This document shows, in pieces, positions 34,494-43,339 of a DNA stretch of 64,000 nucleotides. The DNA is from Pseudomonadota bacterium. Lineage in GTDB: Bacteria > Pseudomonadota > Gammaproteobacteria > Steroidobacterales > Steroidobacteraceae. The position numbers were made by a program, and so were the translations under genes. Where the stretch lies: contig JADJXW010000001.1 in NCBI GenBank assembly GCA_016720075.1, forward strand, positions 372,001 through 436,000. Reading direction: 5' to 3'. Every line of letters begins with the position of its first letter. Position 1 is the first letter of the stretch. The notes below the pieces were generated by a model, which saw nothing but the letters and a program-made list of their open reading frames with translations, was not told the origin of the DNA and ran no database searches.

Positions 34494-34988
34494 ATGAGAC
34501 ACCACGCCACCGCCAGTGCGGCTGTCGCCGCGCTGCTCGCCGTTTCCTCGCAGGCCTTCGCTGCCGAAGGCACCCGCCGCTGTTTCGAGATCTACGACGA
34601 TCCTCAGCGCCTGGCCTGCTACGACTCGCTGTTCGGCAAGCCCGTGCGCCCCGGCGCGGCGCAGCTTCCGGCACCCGCGGTGGTCACCGCGGACCCGACG
34701 CCACCGGCGGCCGCACCCCGGGTCGCTGCGCCGCCGCCGGCGAAGGCTCCGGCACCAGCACCCGCCCCGGCCCAGCCCGTCACCGGCCGCATCACGGCGG
34801 TCAGCCGGCTTGCCAACGACCGCTTTGCCATCACGCTCGACAACGGGCAGGTGTGGACGCAGCTGGAGCGGGACCTCAGCGCGGAAGTGAGCGCCGGCGA
34901 CACCGTGCAGATCAGGCCGGCGATGCTGGGTTCATGGATGCTGGAAACCCGAGGCGGCGTGAAGACGCGCGTGCGGCTCGCGCGCTAG
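34494..34988 (+). CDS. Secreted hypothetical protein with RLACYD motif
   Basis: The 164-residue product has a signal peptide (about 1-23, ending AFA). Next is RCFEIYDDPQRLACYDSLFGKP, with two cysteines likely forming a disulfide, then a Pro/Ala linker (about 55-98). The C-terminal beta-rich domain is ITAVSRLANDRFAITLDNGQVWTQLE... ending KTRVRLAR. The RLxCYD segment occurs in many small periplasmic proteins, including some type VI-associated ones, but no such genes are here. Function unknown. Confidence 0.7.
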   Translation: MRHHATASAAVAALLAVSSQAFAAEGTRRCFEIYDDPQRLACYDSLFGKPVRPGAAQLPAPAVVTADPTPPAAAPRVAAPPPAKAPAPAPAPAQPVTGRITAVSRLANDRFAITLDNGQVWTQLERDLSAEVSAGDTVQIRPAMLGSWMLETRGGVKTRVRLAR

Positions 34989-35062
34989 AGGCGGGGCGTA
35001 ACCCGGGCCTGCGTGCCCGGCAGCGGCGGAATCGTGGCGCTGCGTTTCTTCCAGGCAATGAA

Positions 35063-35092
35063 AAAGGGCGGTTCCTTGCGGAACCGCCCTTT
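35063..35092 (-). terminator. Terminator after the TonB receptor gene (possibly bidirectional)
   Basis: A perfect 13-bp stem (AAAGGGCGGTTCC / GGAACCGCCCTTT) has a TTGC loop. Read leftward it is followed by TTTTT-rich sequence, so it fits the leftward TonB receptor gene. Rightward a weaker GTGCTTTT follows, so it may also end the small gene upstream. Confidence 0.85.
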
Positions 35093-35127
35093 GTGCTTTT
35101 CAGCCTTGCGGCCTTGAAGCTTGCGGC

Positions 35128-38100
35128 TTAGAAGTTCGCCTTCGCGCCGATGCGGAAGTAACGGCCCAGGATGTTCGGGCCGGCCCACGCCGGGTTGAAG
35201 TTGAACAGGTTGTAGGCGGCCGCGTGATCGAACGGAGCCTTCAGGTCCAGGAAGTTCAGCACGTCGCCGTAGATCGTGACCTTGTCATTCAGCTTGTGCC
35301 GAATGGTCAGGTCAGCGTTCCAGGTCGGGGCCGAGCCGCACTGCACCGGGCTGCCATCCACGTACGAGGCCGTCGAGGAAGCGATCGCGGCATTGCCCGC
35401 GCAATCGCCCCGCACGCCGCCGAAGTCCACCGACGCGGTGTCATACACACCCGTGTAGTAGGTGGTGATCGTCGCCGTGGTGTCGCCGTACTCGAACGTG
35501 TTCTGCAGCGAGGCACGCCACTTCGGCGCACCCGAGCAGGACGTGATGTTGCAGGGGCTCAGGGTGCCCGCGTACTTCAGCACGTCACCACCGTCGGTGA
35601 TCAGGTTGTACTTGGTGAGGTACGACACTTCCATGGTGTTGCGCATCTTCCAGCCCGCACCGAGCCCCAGCGCCCAGTTGGCGCCGAAGTCGATGCCGCT
35701 GACGATCTGCTTGTCCTGGTTCGTGTACGAGGTCTCGATGAAGCCCAGCAGTGGCAGCGCGTTCGGGAACGCGACGTCCGGTGTGCCCGCCACCGCGTTG
35801 AAGCCGGGAATGTTCACCACGCCGCCATTGGCGTAGTAAGCCGCTTCCACGGCCGACGTGTCGGTCACGCCCGTGATCAGGCCCTTCACCTTGATGTGCC
35901 AGTAATCGAGCGTGAAGCTCAGGTCTTCCATCGGCTCGACCACGATGCCCGCCGTGTACGAGGTGGACTTCTCCGGATCCAGGCCGGGGTTGCCCGTCTG
36001 CGTCAGGCCCAGGCTGTACGACTGGGTGGCGTAGGCATTGTTGCCGTGCGCCGCGCAGAAGGCCGCGTACGTCGTGCAGTTCACCACGCGCGACACGAAG
36101 CCGGTGGTCGGCAGACCGAAGGCCTCATTGAAGCTGGGAATGCGGAAGCCCTTCGACCAGGTGCCGCGCACCGCCAGCATGTCCACCGGCTTGAACTTGA
36201 AGCCGAGCTTCGGCGAGAAGTTGTCCTGGCCCGTGGAGTACTTGTCGTACCGGCCCGAACCGGAGAACTCCAGGTTCTGCAGCACCGGGGCGCTGACTTC
36301 GAAGAACCCGGACTTCACGTTGCGGCTGCCCGCCGTGCCCACCGCGTTGATCGAGAAGTAACGCTGAGCGGGCGCCGACGAGTTGGCAGGATTGCCGCTC
36401 GGCGCGTTGATCGACTCCTCGCGGTACGAGGCGCCAATGGCCGCCTGCAGCGGGCCGCCTGCCAGGTCCATCAGATCCTTGGCGAGCGAACCCTGCAGCT
36501 GCCAGAGTTTCGACACCGAAACCTCGGTGGCCTGGGGCCCGATGTAGTCCCAGACATCCTGGCCATTCGCGTACGGATCCGAGAAGTTGAACGTGCCGCG
36601 GGCCGCCACGTCGAACAGGCGCTGCGGGATGTAGTAGTTGTTGTTGTCGCGCGTCAGGTTCACTTCCGAAGCCGTGAAGTTGGCCTGGTAGCGGATGCCG
36701 TCGGAGAACTGGCCGTCGATGCCCAGCACGCCGCGCGTCGACTTCGAGTTCGTCTCGACCTCACGACCGTAAGGCGAACGGAAGAGCACCTGGGCGCGCT
36801 GGCCTGCAGCCGCGAACGGGTTGTAGGGGTTCAGCGAGCCGTTGGTGGCGTCGCAACCCGTGCCCACGGCGTTCGCCGTGCCGTTGCCCGTGGAGCACAC
36901 GTACACCGGCAGCACCATGTTGAAGGTCGTGCCGCCCGGCTGCGGCGTCGTGCCGTTGAAGCCCAGCGGGGTGAACGCGGCGGCGGTGTTCGTGCTGAAC
37001 CACTGCGCCATCGCATACACCTGCGCGTTGTCGCCCACGTTGGCCGTGAAGCGGCTCGAGAGGCCCATGCGCTCGATTTCCGGCTGCAGCATGATGTAGG
37101 CGTTGTGGAAGTCCACCTCGCAGATGTTCAGCGGCGAGGTGCCCGACTGACCAGCCGTGATCGTGGTCGTGGGCCACTCGCGGCAACCCGCAGCCGGGTT
37201 CAGGTACTGGAACCGACCGGTGCCGGCAACGCCTGTGGCCGTGGTGATCGGACGCAGCAGCGTCACGCCCGGGACCGAGATCAGGCCGTTGAACGAACCG
37301 TCCTCGGCGGTCACGCCGTTCCAGTTGCCGTTGGACATGCAGCTGCCGGAGGGGCCGCAGATGCCCTGCAGGTTCTGCGTGTTGTACGGGAAGCCGCGGT
37401 CGCGGGCGAACAGTTCGCCCTGCTTCTGGTATTCACCGCTCACATAGAAGTTGTAACCGTCGGAGCCCAGGTCGCCCATGCCCCAGGTCAGCGAGACGCG
37501 CGTTTCGTCGGCATCGCCACGCTGGCTGACGCCATACGAGCCGTCGGCAATGAAGCCCTGGATCTGCTTCTTGGTGATGACGTTGACCACGCCCGCGATG
37601 GCGTCGGCGCCATAGGTGGACGAGGCGCCGTCACGCAGCACTTCCACGCGGTCGATGATCGCGCTCGGGATGCTCGAGAGGTCGACGAAGTTGCGCTGGC
37701 CGTCGTCGGCGAGCGGATACGGCGCCATGCGCAGGCCGTCGGAGATCGACAGCGTCGACTGCACCGTGAGGCCGCGCAGCGCGGGCGCCGTGGCGCCGGA
37801 GGCGAAGTTGAAGCCGGTGTTCCAGCCCTTCGTGATCGTGCCGGCGTTGTTCGCCGTCAGGCGCTGCACCGCTTCGGCAACGGTGTTGATGCCGCGCTCT
37901 TCGAGGGTCTCGGAGCTGAGCACCGTGACGGGCGAGGGCGACTCGGCGTCGGTGCGGCGCAGGATCGAGCCCGTGACCACGACCTCTTCGAGTTCCGAAT
38001 CGGCCGCAGGCGCTGCGGCAAACGATGCGGGGCTTTGGGTTGCAGCGACGGCGGCAGCCGCGGCCAGCAGTGCACGCCGCACCGAAAGGCGCACGACGCG

Positions 38101-38130
38101 ACGGTTATCACACTCAGCTTGCAGTTTCAT
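35128..38130 (-). CDS. TonB-dependent outer-membrane receptor
   Basis: ATG 38130 gives 1000 residues. The N-terminus is a basic stretch plus signal peptide (to about residue 40, ASFAA). A TonB-box-like ELEEVVVTGSILRRTDAESPSPVTVL is followed by a plug domain (IDRVEVLRDGASSTYGADAIAGVVNVITKK at about 165-195) and a long beta-barrel. It ends with LGRYFRIGAKANF, the usual C-terminal aromatic. The substrate cannot be deduced. The size and RRTDAESP form are typical of the large receptors of Xanthomonadales-like bacteria for glycans, peptides or siderophores. It is monocistronic, with a terminator downstream. Confidence 0.93.
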   Translation of the reverse strand: MKLQAECDNRRVVRLSVRRALLAAAAAVAATQSPASFAAAPAADSELEEVVVTGSILRRTDAESPSPVTVLSSETLEERGINTVAEAVQRLTANNAGTITKGWNTGFNFASGATAPALRGLTVQSTLSISDGLRMAPYPLADDGQRNFVDLSSIPSAIIDRVEVLRDGASSTYGADAIAGVVNVITKKQIQGFIADGSYGVSQRGDADETRVSLTWGMGDLGSDGYNFYVSGEYQKQGELFARDRGFPYNTQNLQGICGPSGSCMSNGNWNGVTAEDGSFNGLISVPGVTLLRPITTATGVAGTGRFQYLNPAAGCREWPTTTITAGQSGTSPLNICEVDFHNAYIMLQPEIERMGLSSRFTANVGDNAQVYAMAQWFSTNTAAAFTPLGFNGTTPQPGGTTFNMVLPVYVCSTGNGTANAVGTGCDATNGSLNPYNPFAAAGQRAQVLFRSPYGREVETNSKSTRGVLGIDGQFSDGIRYQANFTASEVNLTRDNNNYYIPQRLFDVAARGTFNFSDPYANGQDVWDYIGPQATEVSVSKLWQLQGSLAKDLMDLAGGPLQAAIGASYREESINAPSGNPANSSAPAQRYFSINAVGTAGSRNVKSGFFEVSAPVLQNLEFSGSGRYDKYSTGQDNFSPKLGFKFKPVDMLAVRGTWSKGFRIPSFNEAFGLPTTGFVSRVVNCTTYAAFCAAHGNNAYATQSYSLGLTQTGNPGLDPEKSTSYTAGIVVEPMEDLSFTLDYWHIKVKGLITGVTDTSAVEAAYYANGGVVNIPGFNAVAGTPDVAFPNALPLLGFIETSYTNQDKQIVSGIDFGANWALGLGAGWKMRNTMEVSYLTKYNLITDGGDVLKYAGTLSPCNITSCSGAPKWRASLQNTFEYGDTTATITTYYTGVYDTASVDFGGVRGDCAGNAAIASSTASYVDGSPVQCGSAPTWNADLTIRHKLNDKVTIYGDVLNFLDLKAPFDHAAAYNLFNFNPAWAGPNILGRYFRIGAKANF

Positions 38131-38370
38131 TGACGGATTACTCCGGAGCGATTTGTTGTTGGGCAATGAGCAGTACTTATGCGTTCCGCCTATTGGCTGA
38201 TACGCAAGTGAACAGATGATATACGGCCCCTTCAGCCGGGGGGAATAGCTGTGGCGCAAATACAACGGGTCAAATCGTGAACTTGGACAAACCTAAGTGC
38301 GTGATTTCCTAGGGTGATTTGACATCTGCACCAACCTGCCCTCCGGGGCATGGGGAAGTTGTAACAGTGT

Positions 38371-38386
38371 GTTGCATTGGTGCAAC
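38371..38386. promoter_or_regulatory. Inverted repeat upstream of the TonB receptor
   Basis: GTTGCATTGGTGCAAC is a perfect 6-bp palindrome with a 4-base centre, in the 280-base gene-less gap between the receptor start and the OmpA terminator. It could be an operator for the leftward receptor gene, about 240 bases from its start. No matching regulator is adjacent. The rest of the gap shows nothing recognisable. Confidence 0.3.
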
Positions 38387-38412
38387 GCGATTCATTCTAG
38401 TGCGACAAGAAA

Positions 38413-38445
38413 AAGGGCCCGGCGTGATCACCACGCCGGGCCCTT
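38413..38445 (-). terminator. Terminator after the OmpA-family gene
   Basis: The 14-bp stem AAGGGCCCGGCGTG / CACGCCGGGCCCTT has a 5-base loop. Leftward it is followed by TTTTCTTG. It lies 35 bases beyond the stop of the leftward OmpA-family gene. Confidence 0.85.
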
Positions 38446-38479
38446 AGGCATCAATCGCTTGATGCGGATCGATGTCGTG

Positions 38480-39562
38480 TTACTTCACGTCAGTGCGTCT
38501 TAGGACCACGCGCCGATTCTGTGCACGACCGTCGGCGGTCGCGTTGTCCGACACCGGCTGCGTCTCGCCGAAGCCCTTCGACTCCAGCCGCGCCGCCGCG
38601 ACGCCCTTGTCCAGCAGGTACTGGCGGACTGCATCCGCGCGGCGCTGCGAGAGCTTCAGGTTGTAGTCGTCGTTGCCCACGCTGTCCGTGTGGCCTTCGA
38701 TGACGCCAGTGGCCGAAGTCACGGCCGTGGTCATGAACGACACCACGCGATCCAGATCCGGATACGACTCCGGCTTGATGTTCGCCGAGTTGGTGTCGAA
38801 GAACACTTCCAGGCGCACCGTGAGGCTGCAGCCCACGCTGTCCACGCGATCCCCGGCGGGGGTGGTGGGGCAGCGGTCGGCCGCGTTCACCACGCCGTCC
38901 TTGTCGTCATCCGCGGGCGGCGGCGGCGGGGGCGGCGGGGGCGGCGGAGGAGGGGGCGGGGGCGGGGGCGGCGGAGCCGCTGCGGCCGGAGGAGGCGGTG
39001 GCGGCGCAATCGCTGCCGCTGCCGGGGCGCCACCGAAGGCCAGCTGCAGGCCAAGGCCCGCGAACAGGTCGGAATACGGGCGATCGATCGACTTGCGCAT
39101 GCCGACCTGGAACTTGGCCTGCAGCTTGCTGCTGTTGTAGCGGGCGAAGTCGACCGTTGCGCCCAGGGCCGCCTTCACGGCGACTTCCTTGTCGGCCTGG
39201 CCGGGCTTGAAGGCATCGACCACGCCTGCACCCAGCGTGAAGAAGGGCGAGAACTTCTGGTCGCGGCTGAAAACGCGCGTCGCGTCGAGCGTGGCGCCCT
39301 TGATCTCGTGGTCGCCGGCGGCGTGCCAGATGTCGTTGTTGGACTGGAAGAGGTTGACTCCCAAATCCCACTTCTCGCTCAGCGCCTTGCCGAAATCGGC
39401 ATAGAAGCCGACCGAATCCTCGAGCCGGCGATCCGCATCGGGGCTGTGCCACAGCGCGCCGCCGCCCAGGGTCCACTGACCCACATCCGTGCCCGCCTGC
39501 GCAGTCGCAGCGGTTCCCAGCAGCGCCGCAGCCACCGCCAGCTTCAGAACATTCCCTTTCAC
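38480..39562 (-). CDS. OmpA-family outer-membrane protein with polyproline linker
   Basis: The 360-residue protein has a signal peptide (1-23, ending AQA). An N-terminal beta-barrel follows (about 24-178, with alternating hydrophobics such as GVNLFQSNNDIWHAAG and LFAGLGLQLAFGG). A linker of about 20 consecutive prolines (about 200-220) comes next, then one thrombospondin type-3-like calcium repeat (DDDKDGVVNAADRCPTTP). The OmpA C-terminal peptidoglycan-binding domain has VIEGHTDSVGNDDYNLKLSQRRADAVRQYL. It ties the outer membrane to the cell wall. Confidence 0.92.
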   Translation of the reverse strand: MKGNVLKLAVAAALLGTAATAQAGTDVGQWTLGGGALWHSPDADRRLEDSVGFYADFGKALSEKWDLGVNLFQSNNDIWHAAGDHEIKGATLDATRVFSRDQKFSPFFTLGAGVVDAFKPGQADKEVAVKAALGATVDFARYNSSKLQAKFQVGMRKSIDRPYSDLFAGLGLQLAFGGAPAAAAIAPPPPPPAAAAPPPPPPPPPPPPPPPPPPPPADDDKDGVVNAADRCPTTPAGDRVDSVGCSLTVRLEVFFDTNSANIKPESYPDLDRVVSFMTTAVTSATGVIEGHTDSVGNDDYNLKLSQRRADAVRQYLLDKGVAAARLESKGFGETQPVSDNATADGRAQNRRVVLRRTDVK

Positions 39563-39607
39563 GCTTTTCCCCTTATTTCGCCGGATGGGCGAACGATGGG
39601 GCGGATG

Positions 39608-40093
39608 CTACCGGTCCAGTCTCGGGTGCAGCAAGCGATCACCCACCTGCAGCCCGCGGCGCCGGGCTTCCCCGCCGAGGATTTCCAGCACGCCGGCCAC
39701 GGCCACGCCGGAATCGATGATGTCCTCGGTCTGGGGCACGGCGCGCTCGTGGATGCGCAGGATCCTTCCCCTGGTATCGAAGAACACCATGTCGAGGGGG
39801 ATGAAGGTGTTCTTCATCCACATGCTCATGGGCCTGGTCTGCGGCAGCAGAAACAGCATGCCGTGGTCCGCGGGCAGTTGCCGCACCCACATCAGGCCCT
39901 GCTGGTGCTGGTCAGGCGTTTCGGCCAGCCAGATCGTGAACTGGTCGCGGCCCGCGCTGCGCTGGATGACCAGCGTGTCGCGCGCGAAGCCTCGCAGCTG
40001 TCCCGGCTGGAATGCCGATGCGGGCGGACTCTGCGCGCAGGCGGGCGACAGCGCGACGAAGAACAGCGCCAGCAGCGCCAGCGCGCGATTCAT
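39608..40093 (-). CDS. DUF192-family exported protein
   Basis: The 161-residue product has a signal peptide (about 1-21, ending CAQ; possibly a lipoprotein at SPAC). The DUF192 domain follows: AETPDQHQQGLMWVRQLPADHGMLFLLPQTRPMSMWMKNTFIPLDMVFFDTRGRILRI and VLEILGGEARRRGLQVGD. The fold is known but its biochemical role is not. The start overlaps the stop of the upstream lipoprotein gene (ATGA), so the two are coupled. Confidence 0.88.
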   Translation of the reverse strand: MNRALALLALFFVALSPACAQSPPASAFQPGQLRGFARDTLVIQRSAGRDQFTIWLAETPDQHQQGLMWVRQLPADHGMLFLLPQTRPMSMWMKNTFIPLDMVFFDTRGRILRIHERAVPQTEDIIDSGVAVAGVLEILGGEARRRGLQVGDRLLHPRLDR

Positions 40094-40683
40094 GGCGCCT
40101 CTCCCACGGCCACGCGGCCGGTGAATTCGAAGGTGGGCATCAGCACCCGCGCGTCGCCCGCCAGCTCCGCGGCCGGCTCGGTGCAGTAGCCGCGCACGTG
40201 CACCCGTTCGAAGCGGCCGCCGTCTGCGGGCAGGGGCACCCGTTCCAGCGTCTCGACCGCGCAGCGATCGTTGCCGCGCGTGGCGAACATGTGCCCCTCG
40301 CCCTCGAGGATCAGGGTGACATTGGTGGGCAGCGCCTGCGCCGTGCCAGCGGCTTGATCCTTGTAGTCGATGCCGAAGATGAAGCGCAGCTGCCGTGGCG
40401 CGGCATCGCCGGCGCCTGATGCCGGCAGCGGTCCAGCCAGTGTCACGCGCAGGCCCTTGCCATCGGGACGCGCGCCGCCCTCGCAGAGCATCGCTTCGTT
40501 TGACCAGGCCAGGTCGGCTTCGAGCGCGCCACGCAGCCGCGCCTGCAGAAAGCCGCCGCCGCCTGCAATGCAGCCGGAGGGCGTGGGCGCGGCAGTGGCC
40601 GGGTCTGTTGCGGCGTCGTCGTGGCTGTCGGATGCACAGGCTGTCACGGTGATGAGCGCAAGGAGGCACAGGGACTTCTGCAT
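40090..40683 (-). CDS. Hypothetical lipoprotein
   Basis: The 197-residue product has a lipoprotein signal (MQKSLCLLALITVTAC, cleavage before C16). It carries an Asp/Ala/Thr linker and four further cysteines that could form disulfides (CIAGGGG, MLCEGG, DRCAVE, GYCTEP). The pattern of beta strands has no recognised family. It is coupled to the DUF192 gene downstream. Function unknown. Confidence 0.75.
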   Translation of the reverse strand: MQKSLCLLALITVTACASDSHDDAATDPATAAPTPSGCIAGGGGFLQARLRGALEADLAWSNEAMLCEGGARPDGKGLRVTLAGPLPASGAGDAAPRQLRFIFGIDYKDQAAGTAQALPTNVTLILEGEGHMFATRGNDRCAVETLERVPLPADGGRFERVHVRGYCTEPAAELAGDARVLMPTFEFTGRVAVGEAP

Positions 40684-40761
40684 GCGGCGATTTTAGGGGC
40701 GGTCGCTCCAAAGTGTGCGTGGATTCATCGGCCGGCGGGCACCACCCGGTAGACTTGCGCC

Positions 40762-43323
40762 ATGCAACTCGTCGAAATCTCGCCGGTCCTGCCGGCTGCG
40801 CTCTCCCGCCTGCCGGAACTTGCCGGCAATCTCTCCTACAGCTGGCACCGACCCACGCGCGCCCTTTTCGAGGACCTGGATCAGGTGCTGTGGCGCCAGA
40901 CCCAGTCCAATCCGCGGCTGATGCTGCGCTGTGTGAGCCAGGCCACGCTCGATGCCGCGGCCCGCGACCCGGATTACCTGCGCCGCTACGCCGAAGTGCT
41001 GAACGACTATGACCGCTACCAGTCGCAGGCCGCCGCCAACACGGGCGCTCCATTGGTGGCGTATTTCTGCGCCGAGTACGGTTTTCACGAGAGCTTTCCC
41101 ATCTATTCAGGCGGTCTGGGCATCCTGGCAGGAGACCACTGCAAGGCGGCCAGCGACGAGCAGCTGAATTTCGTGGCGGTGGGCCTGCTGTACCGGCAGG
41201 GCTACTTCACGCAGTCGGTGGACAGCGATGGCGCACAGCACGCCGGCTACCGCGATGCCGACCCGCGCGACCTGCCGGTGGAGCCGGTGCGCAATGCGGC
41301 CGGTGAGTGGCTGCAGGTATGCGTGCCCGTCGCAGGGCGCGAGGTGCTGGCCCGGCTTTGGTGCGCGCAGGTAGGGCATGTGTCCGTGTACCTGCTCGAC
41401 ACCAACGTGGCGTCGAATTCCGAATCCGACCGCGACATCACCTTCCGCCTGTATGGCGGCGATGAATCCCACCGCATAAAGCAGGAAATGGTGCTGGGCA
41501 TCGGCGGCGTGCGGGCGCTGCGCCTGCTGGGGCTCACGCCTTCGGTCTGGCACATGAACGAAGGCCATGCCGCGTTCCTTTCGATCGAACTCCTGCGCGA
41601 GCAGCTCGCGGCGGGACTGTCGTTCGAGGCTGGCATGGAGGCGGTGGCCGCGCAGGGCGTGTTCACCACGCATACGCCCGTGGCCGCCGGCCACGATGCG
41701 TTCTCCGATCACCTGTTCGCCGAGCATTTCGGCGGCATCGCCGATTCCATCGGCGTCGGCCTCGAGCGGCTGCTGGCGCTGGGGCGCGCGCCCGGCCATG
41801 ACGGTCGCTTCAACATGACGCGGCTCGCGCTCAATGCCTCGCGCCGCATGAACGGCGTCAGCCGCATCCACGGCGCGGTGTCGTCGCGGCTGTGCGCCGA
41901 TCACTGGCCGGAAATCCCGGCCGCCGAGAATCCGCTCGGCTACGTGACCAACGGCATCCACGTGCCCACCTTCCTGTCCACGCAGTGGGCCAGCTTCCTC
42001 GACGAGCGCCTGCCCGGCTGGCGCGACCGGCTCTGCGAGACCGACCTGTGGAAGGCCGTGGACGAACTGCCCGAGGCGCCGTTCTGGGCGGTGGCGCAGG
42101 ATGTGAAATCGCGGATGATCGCCGGCGTGCGTGTGCGCCTGGAACGCGAGTTCCGTCGCAAGCGCCTGGGCCCCATGCAGTACGAGCACATCACGCGCCA
42201 CCTGGATCCGGCCAACCCCAATGTGCTGACCATCGGCTTTGCGCGGCGCTTCGCCACCTACAAGCGCGCGGCGCTGATCCTGCGCGATCGTGATCGCCTG
42301 CTGCGCATCATTTCCAACGCCGATCGCCCGGTCATCTTCCTGTTCGCCGGCAAGGCGCATCCGGCCGACCGCCCGGGGCAGGAAGTGCTGCGCGAGATCA
42401 AGCGCACGATGCTCACGCCCGAGTTCGCCGGCCGCGTGGTGTTCCTCGAGGACTACGACATCCAGCTCGCGCGCTGGCTGGTGACGGGCGTCGACGTGTG
42501 GCTGAACAATCCGATCGCGCCACTGGAGGCCAGTGGCACCTCGGGCATCAAGGCCGCGGTCAATGGCCGGCTGAATCTCTCCATTCTCGATGGCTGGTGG
42601 GCCGAGGCCTTCGATGGCAGCAATGGCTGGGGCCTGCAGGGCGCGGACGCGATGGACGAAGGCCGTCGCGACCAGCTCGACTCCGAGGCCATCCTCGATG
42701 TCATCGAGGAACAGGTTGTGCCGATGTACTACGCACGCAATTCCGCCGGCCTCGCGCCGGAATGGGTGCGCCGCTGCCGCCACGCCATGGCCACGGTGAT
42801 CCCGCATTTCAACATGCGGCGCACCGTGCGCGACTACGCGCGCGGCATGTATCTTCCCGCCGCCGCGCATGGCCGCTCGCTGCTTGAAAACAGCGGCGCC
42901 GGCGCGCTGGAGCTCGCGCGCTGGAAGGAGCTGGTGCGCCAGCGCTGGAACGGCGTTCGAATCCTCGCGGTGAACGAAGAGCCGCGCGGCGCCGATCCGG
43001 TCTCGCCGCTGAAGCTGCGCGCGAAGGTGCAGCTGGGTGGGCTCTCGCCGCGCGACCTGCGGGTGGAGTTCAAGGCGCGGCGTCTGCTGCCCGAGGCGCG
43101 CTTCGATGCCGCGCCGTTGTGCTCCTTTGGCCACGGCACGCCGCCCGGGCAATGGCGCGCTCACTTCGAGCCGGTGGGTCCCGTGGATGCCGATGGCAGC
43201 ATCGTGTACGAGGTGGCCGCTGTGCCGCCGGGCACGGGCCAGTACCAGCTCGAGGTGCGCGCGTATCCGTGGCACCCGCTGCTGGGGCATCCGCTCGAAA
43301 TGGGGTTGATGAAGACCTTCTAG
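40762..43323 (+). CDS. glgP: Alpha-glucan phosphorylase, DUF3417-containing GlgP
   Basis: The 853-residue GT35 enzyme releases glucose-1-phosphate from glycogen or maltodextrins. The N-terminal DUF3417 (about 1-105, LPELAGNLSYSWHRPTRALF) marks the non-E. coli phosphorylase type. The catalytic part has CAEYGFHESFPIYSGGLGILAGDH, HMNEGHAAFLSIE, and the PLP-site region PLEASGTSGIKAAVNGRLNLSILDGWW (about 590-617). It is the first gene of the alpha-glucan cluster, convergent with glgB 17 bases away. Confidence 0.94.
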   Translation: MQLVEISPVLPAALSRLPELAGNLSYSWHRPTRALFEDLDQVLWRQTQSNPRLMLRCVSQATLDAAARDPDYLRRYAEVLNDYDRYQSQAAANTGAPLVAYFCAEYGFHESFPIYSGGLGILAGDHCKAASDEQLNFVAVGLLYRQGYFTQSVDSDGAQHAGYRDADPRDLPVEPVRNAAGEWLQVCVPVAGREVLARLWCAQVGHVSVYLLDTNVASNSESDRDITFRLYGGDESHRIKQEMVLGIGGVRALRLLGLTPSVWHMNEGHAAFLSIELLREQLAAGLSFEAGMEAVAAQGVFTTHTPVAAGHDAFSDHLFAEHFGGIADSIGVGLERLLALGRAPGHDGRFNMTRLALNASRRMNGVSRIHGAVSSRLCADHWPEIPAAENPLGYVTNGIHVPTFLSTQWASFLDERLPGWRDRLCETDLWKAVDELPEAPFWAVAQDVKSRMIAGVRVRLEREFRRKRLGPMQYEHITRHLDPANPNVLTIGFARRFATYKRAALILRDRDRLLRIISNADRPVIFLFAGKAHPADRPGQEVLREIKRTMLTPEFAGRVVFLEDYDIQLARWLVTGVDVWLNNPIAPLEASGTSGIKAAVNGRLNLSILDGWWAEAFDGSNGWGLQGADAMDEGRRDQLDSEAILDVIEEQVVPMYYARNSAGLAPEWVRRCRHAMATVIPHFNMRRTVRDYARGMYLPAAAHGRSLLENSGAGALELARWKELVRQRWNGVRILAVNEEPRGADPVSPLKLRAKVQLGGLSPRDLRVEFKARRLLPEARFDAAPLCSFGHGTPPGQWRAHFEPVGPVDADGSIVYEVAAVPPGTGQYQLEVRAYPWHPLLGHPLEMGLMKTF

Positions 43324-43339
43324 CGGCCTGCGGTGCGCG

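Noticed and set aside
34494..34988. Possible type VI secretion accessory protein (RLACYD motif)
   Set aside because: The motif is widespread in small periplasmic proteins and no type VI genes are present in the window.
35224..38133. 969-codon open frame opposite the TonB receptor gene
   Set aside because: It is a high-GC antisense shadow: very rich in Arg, Val and His, with no domain pattern, while the opposite strand encodes a full receptor.
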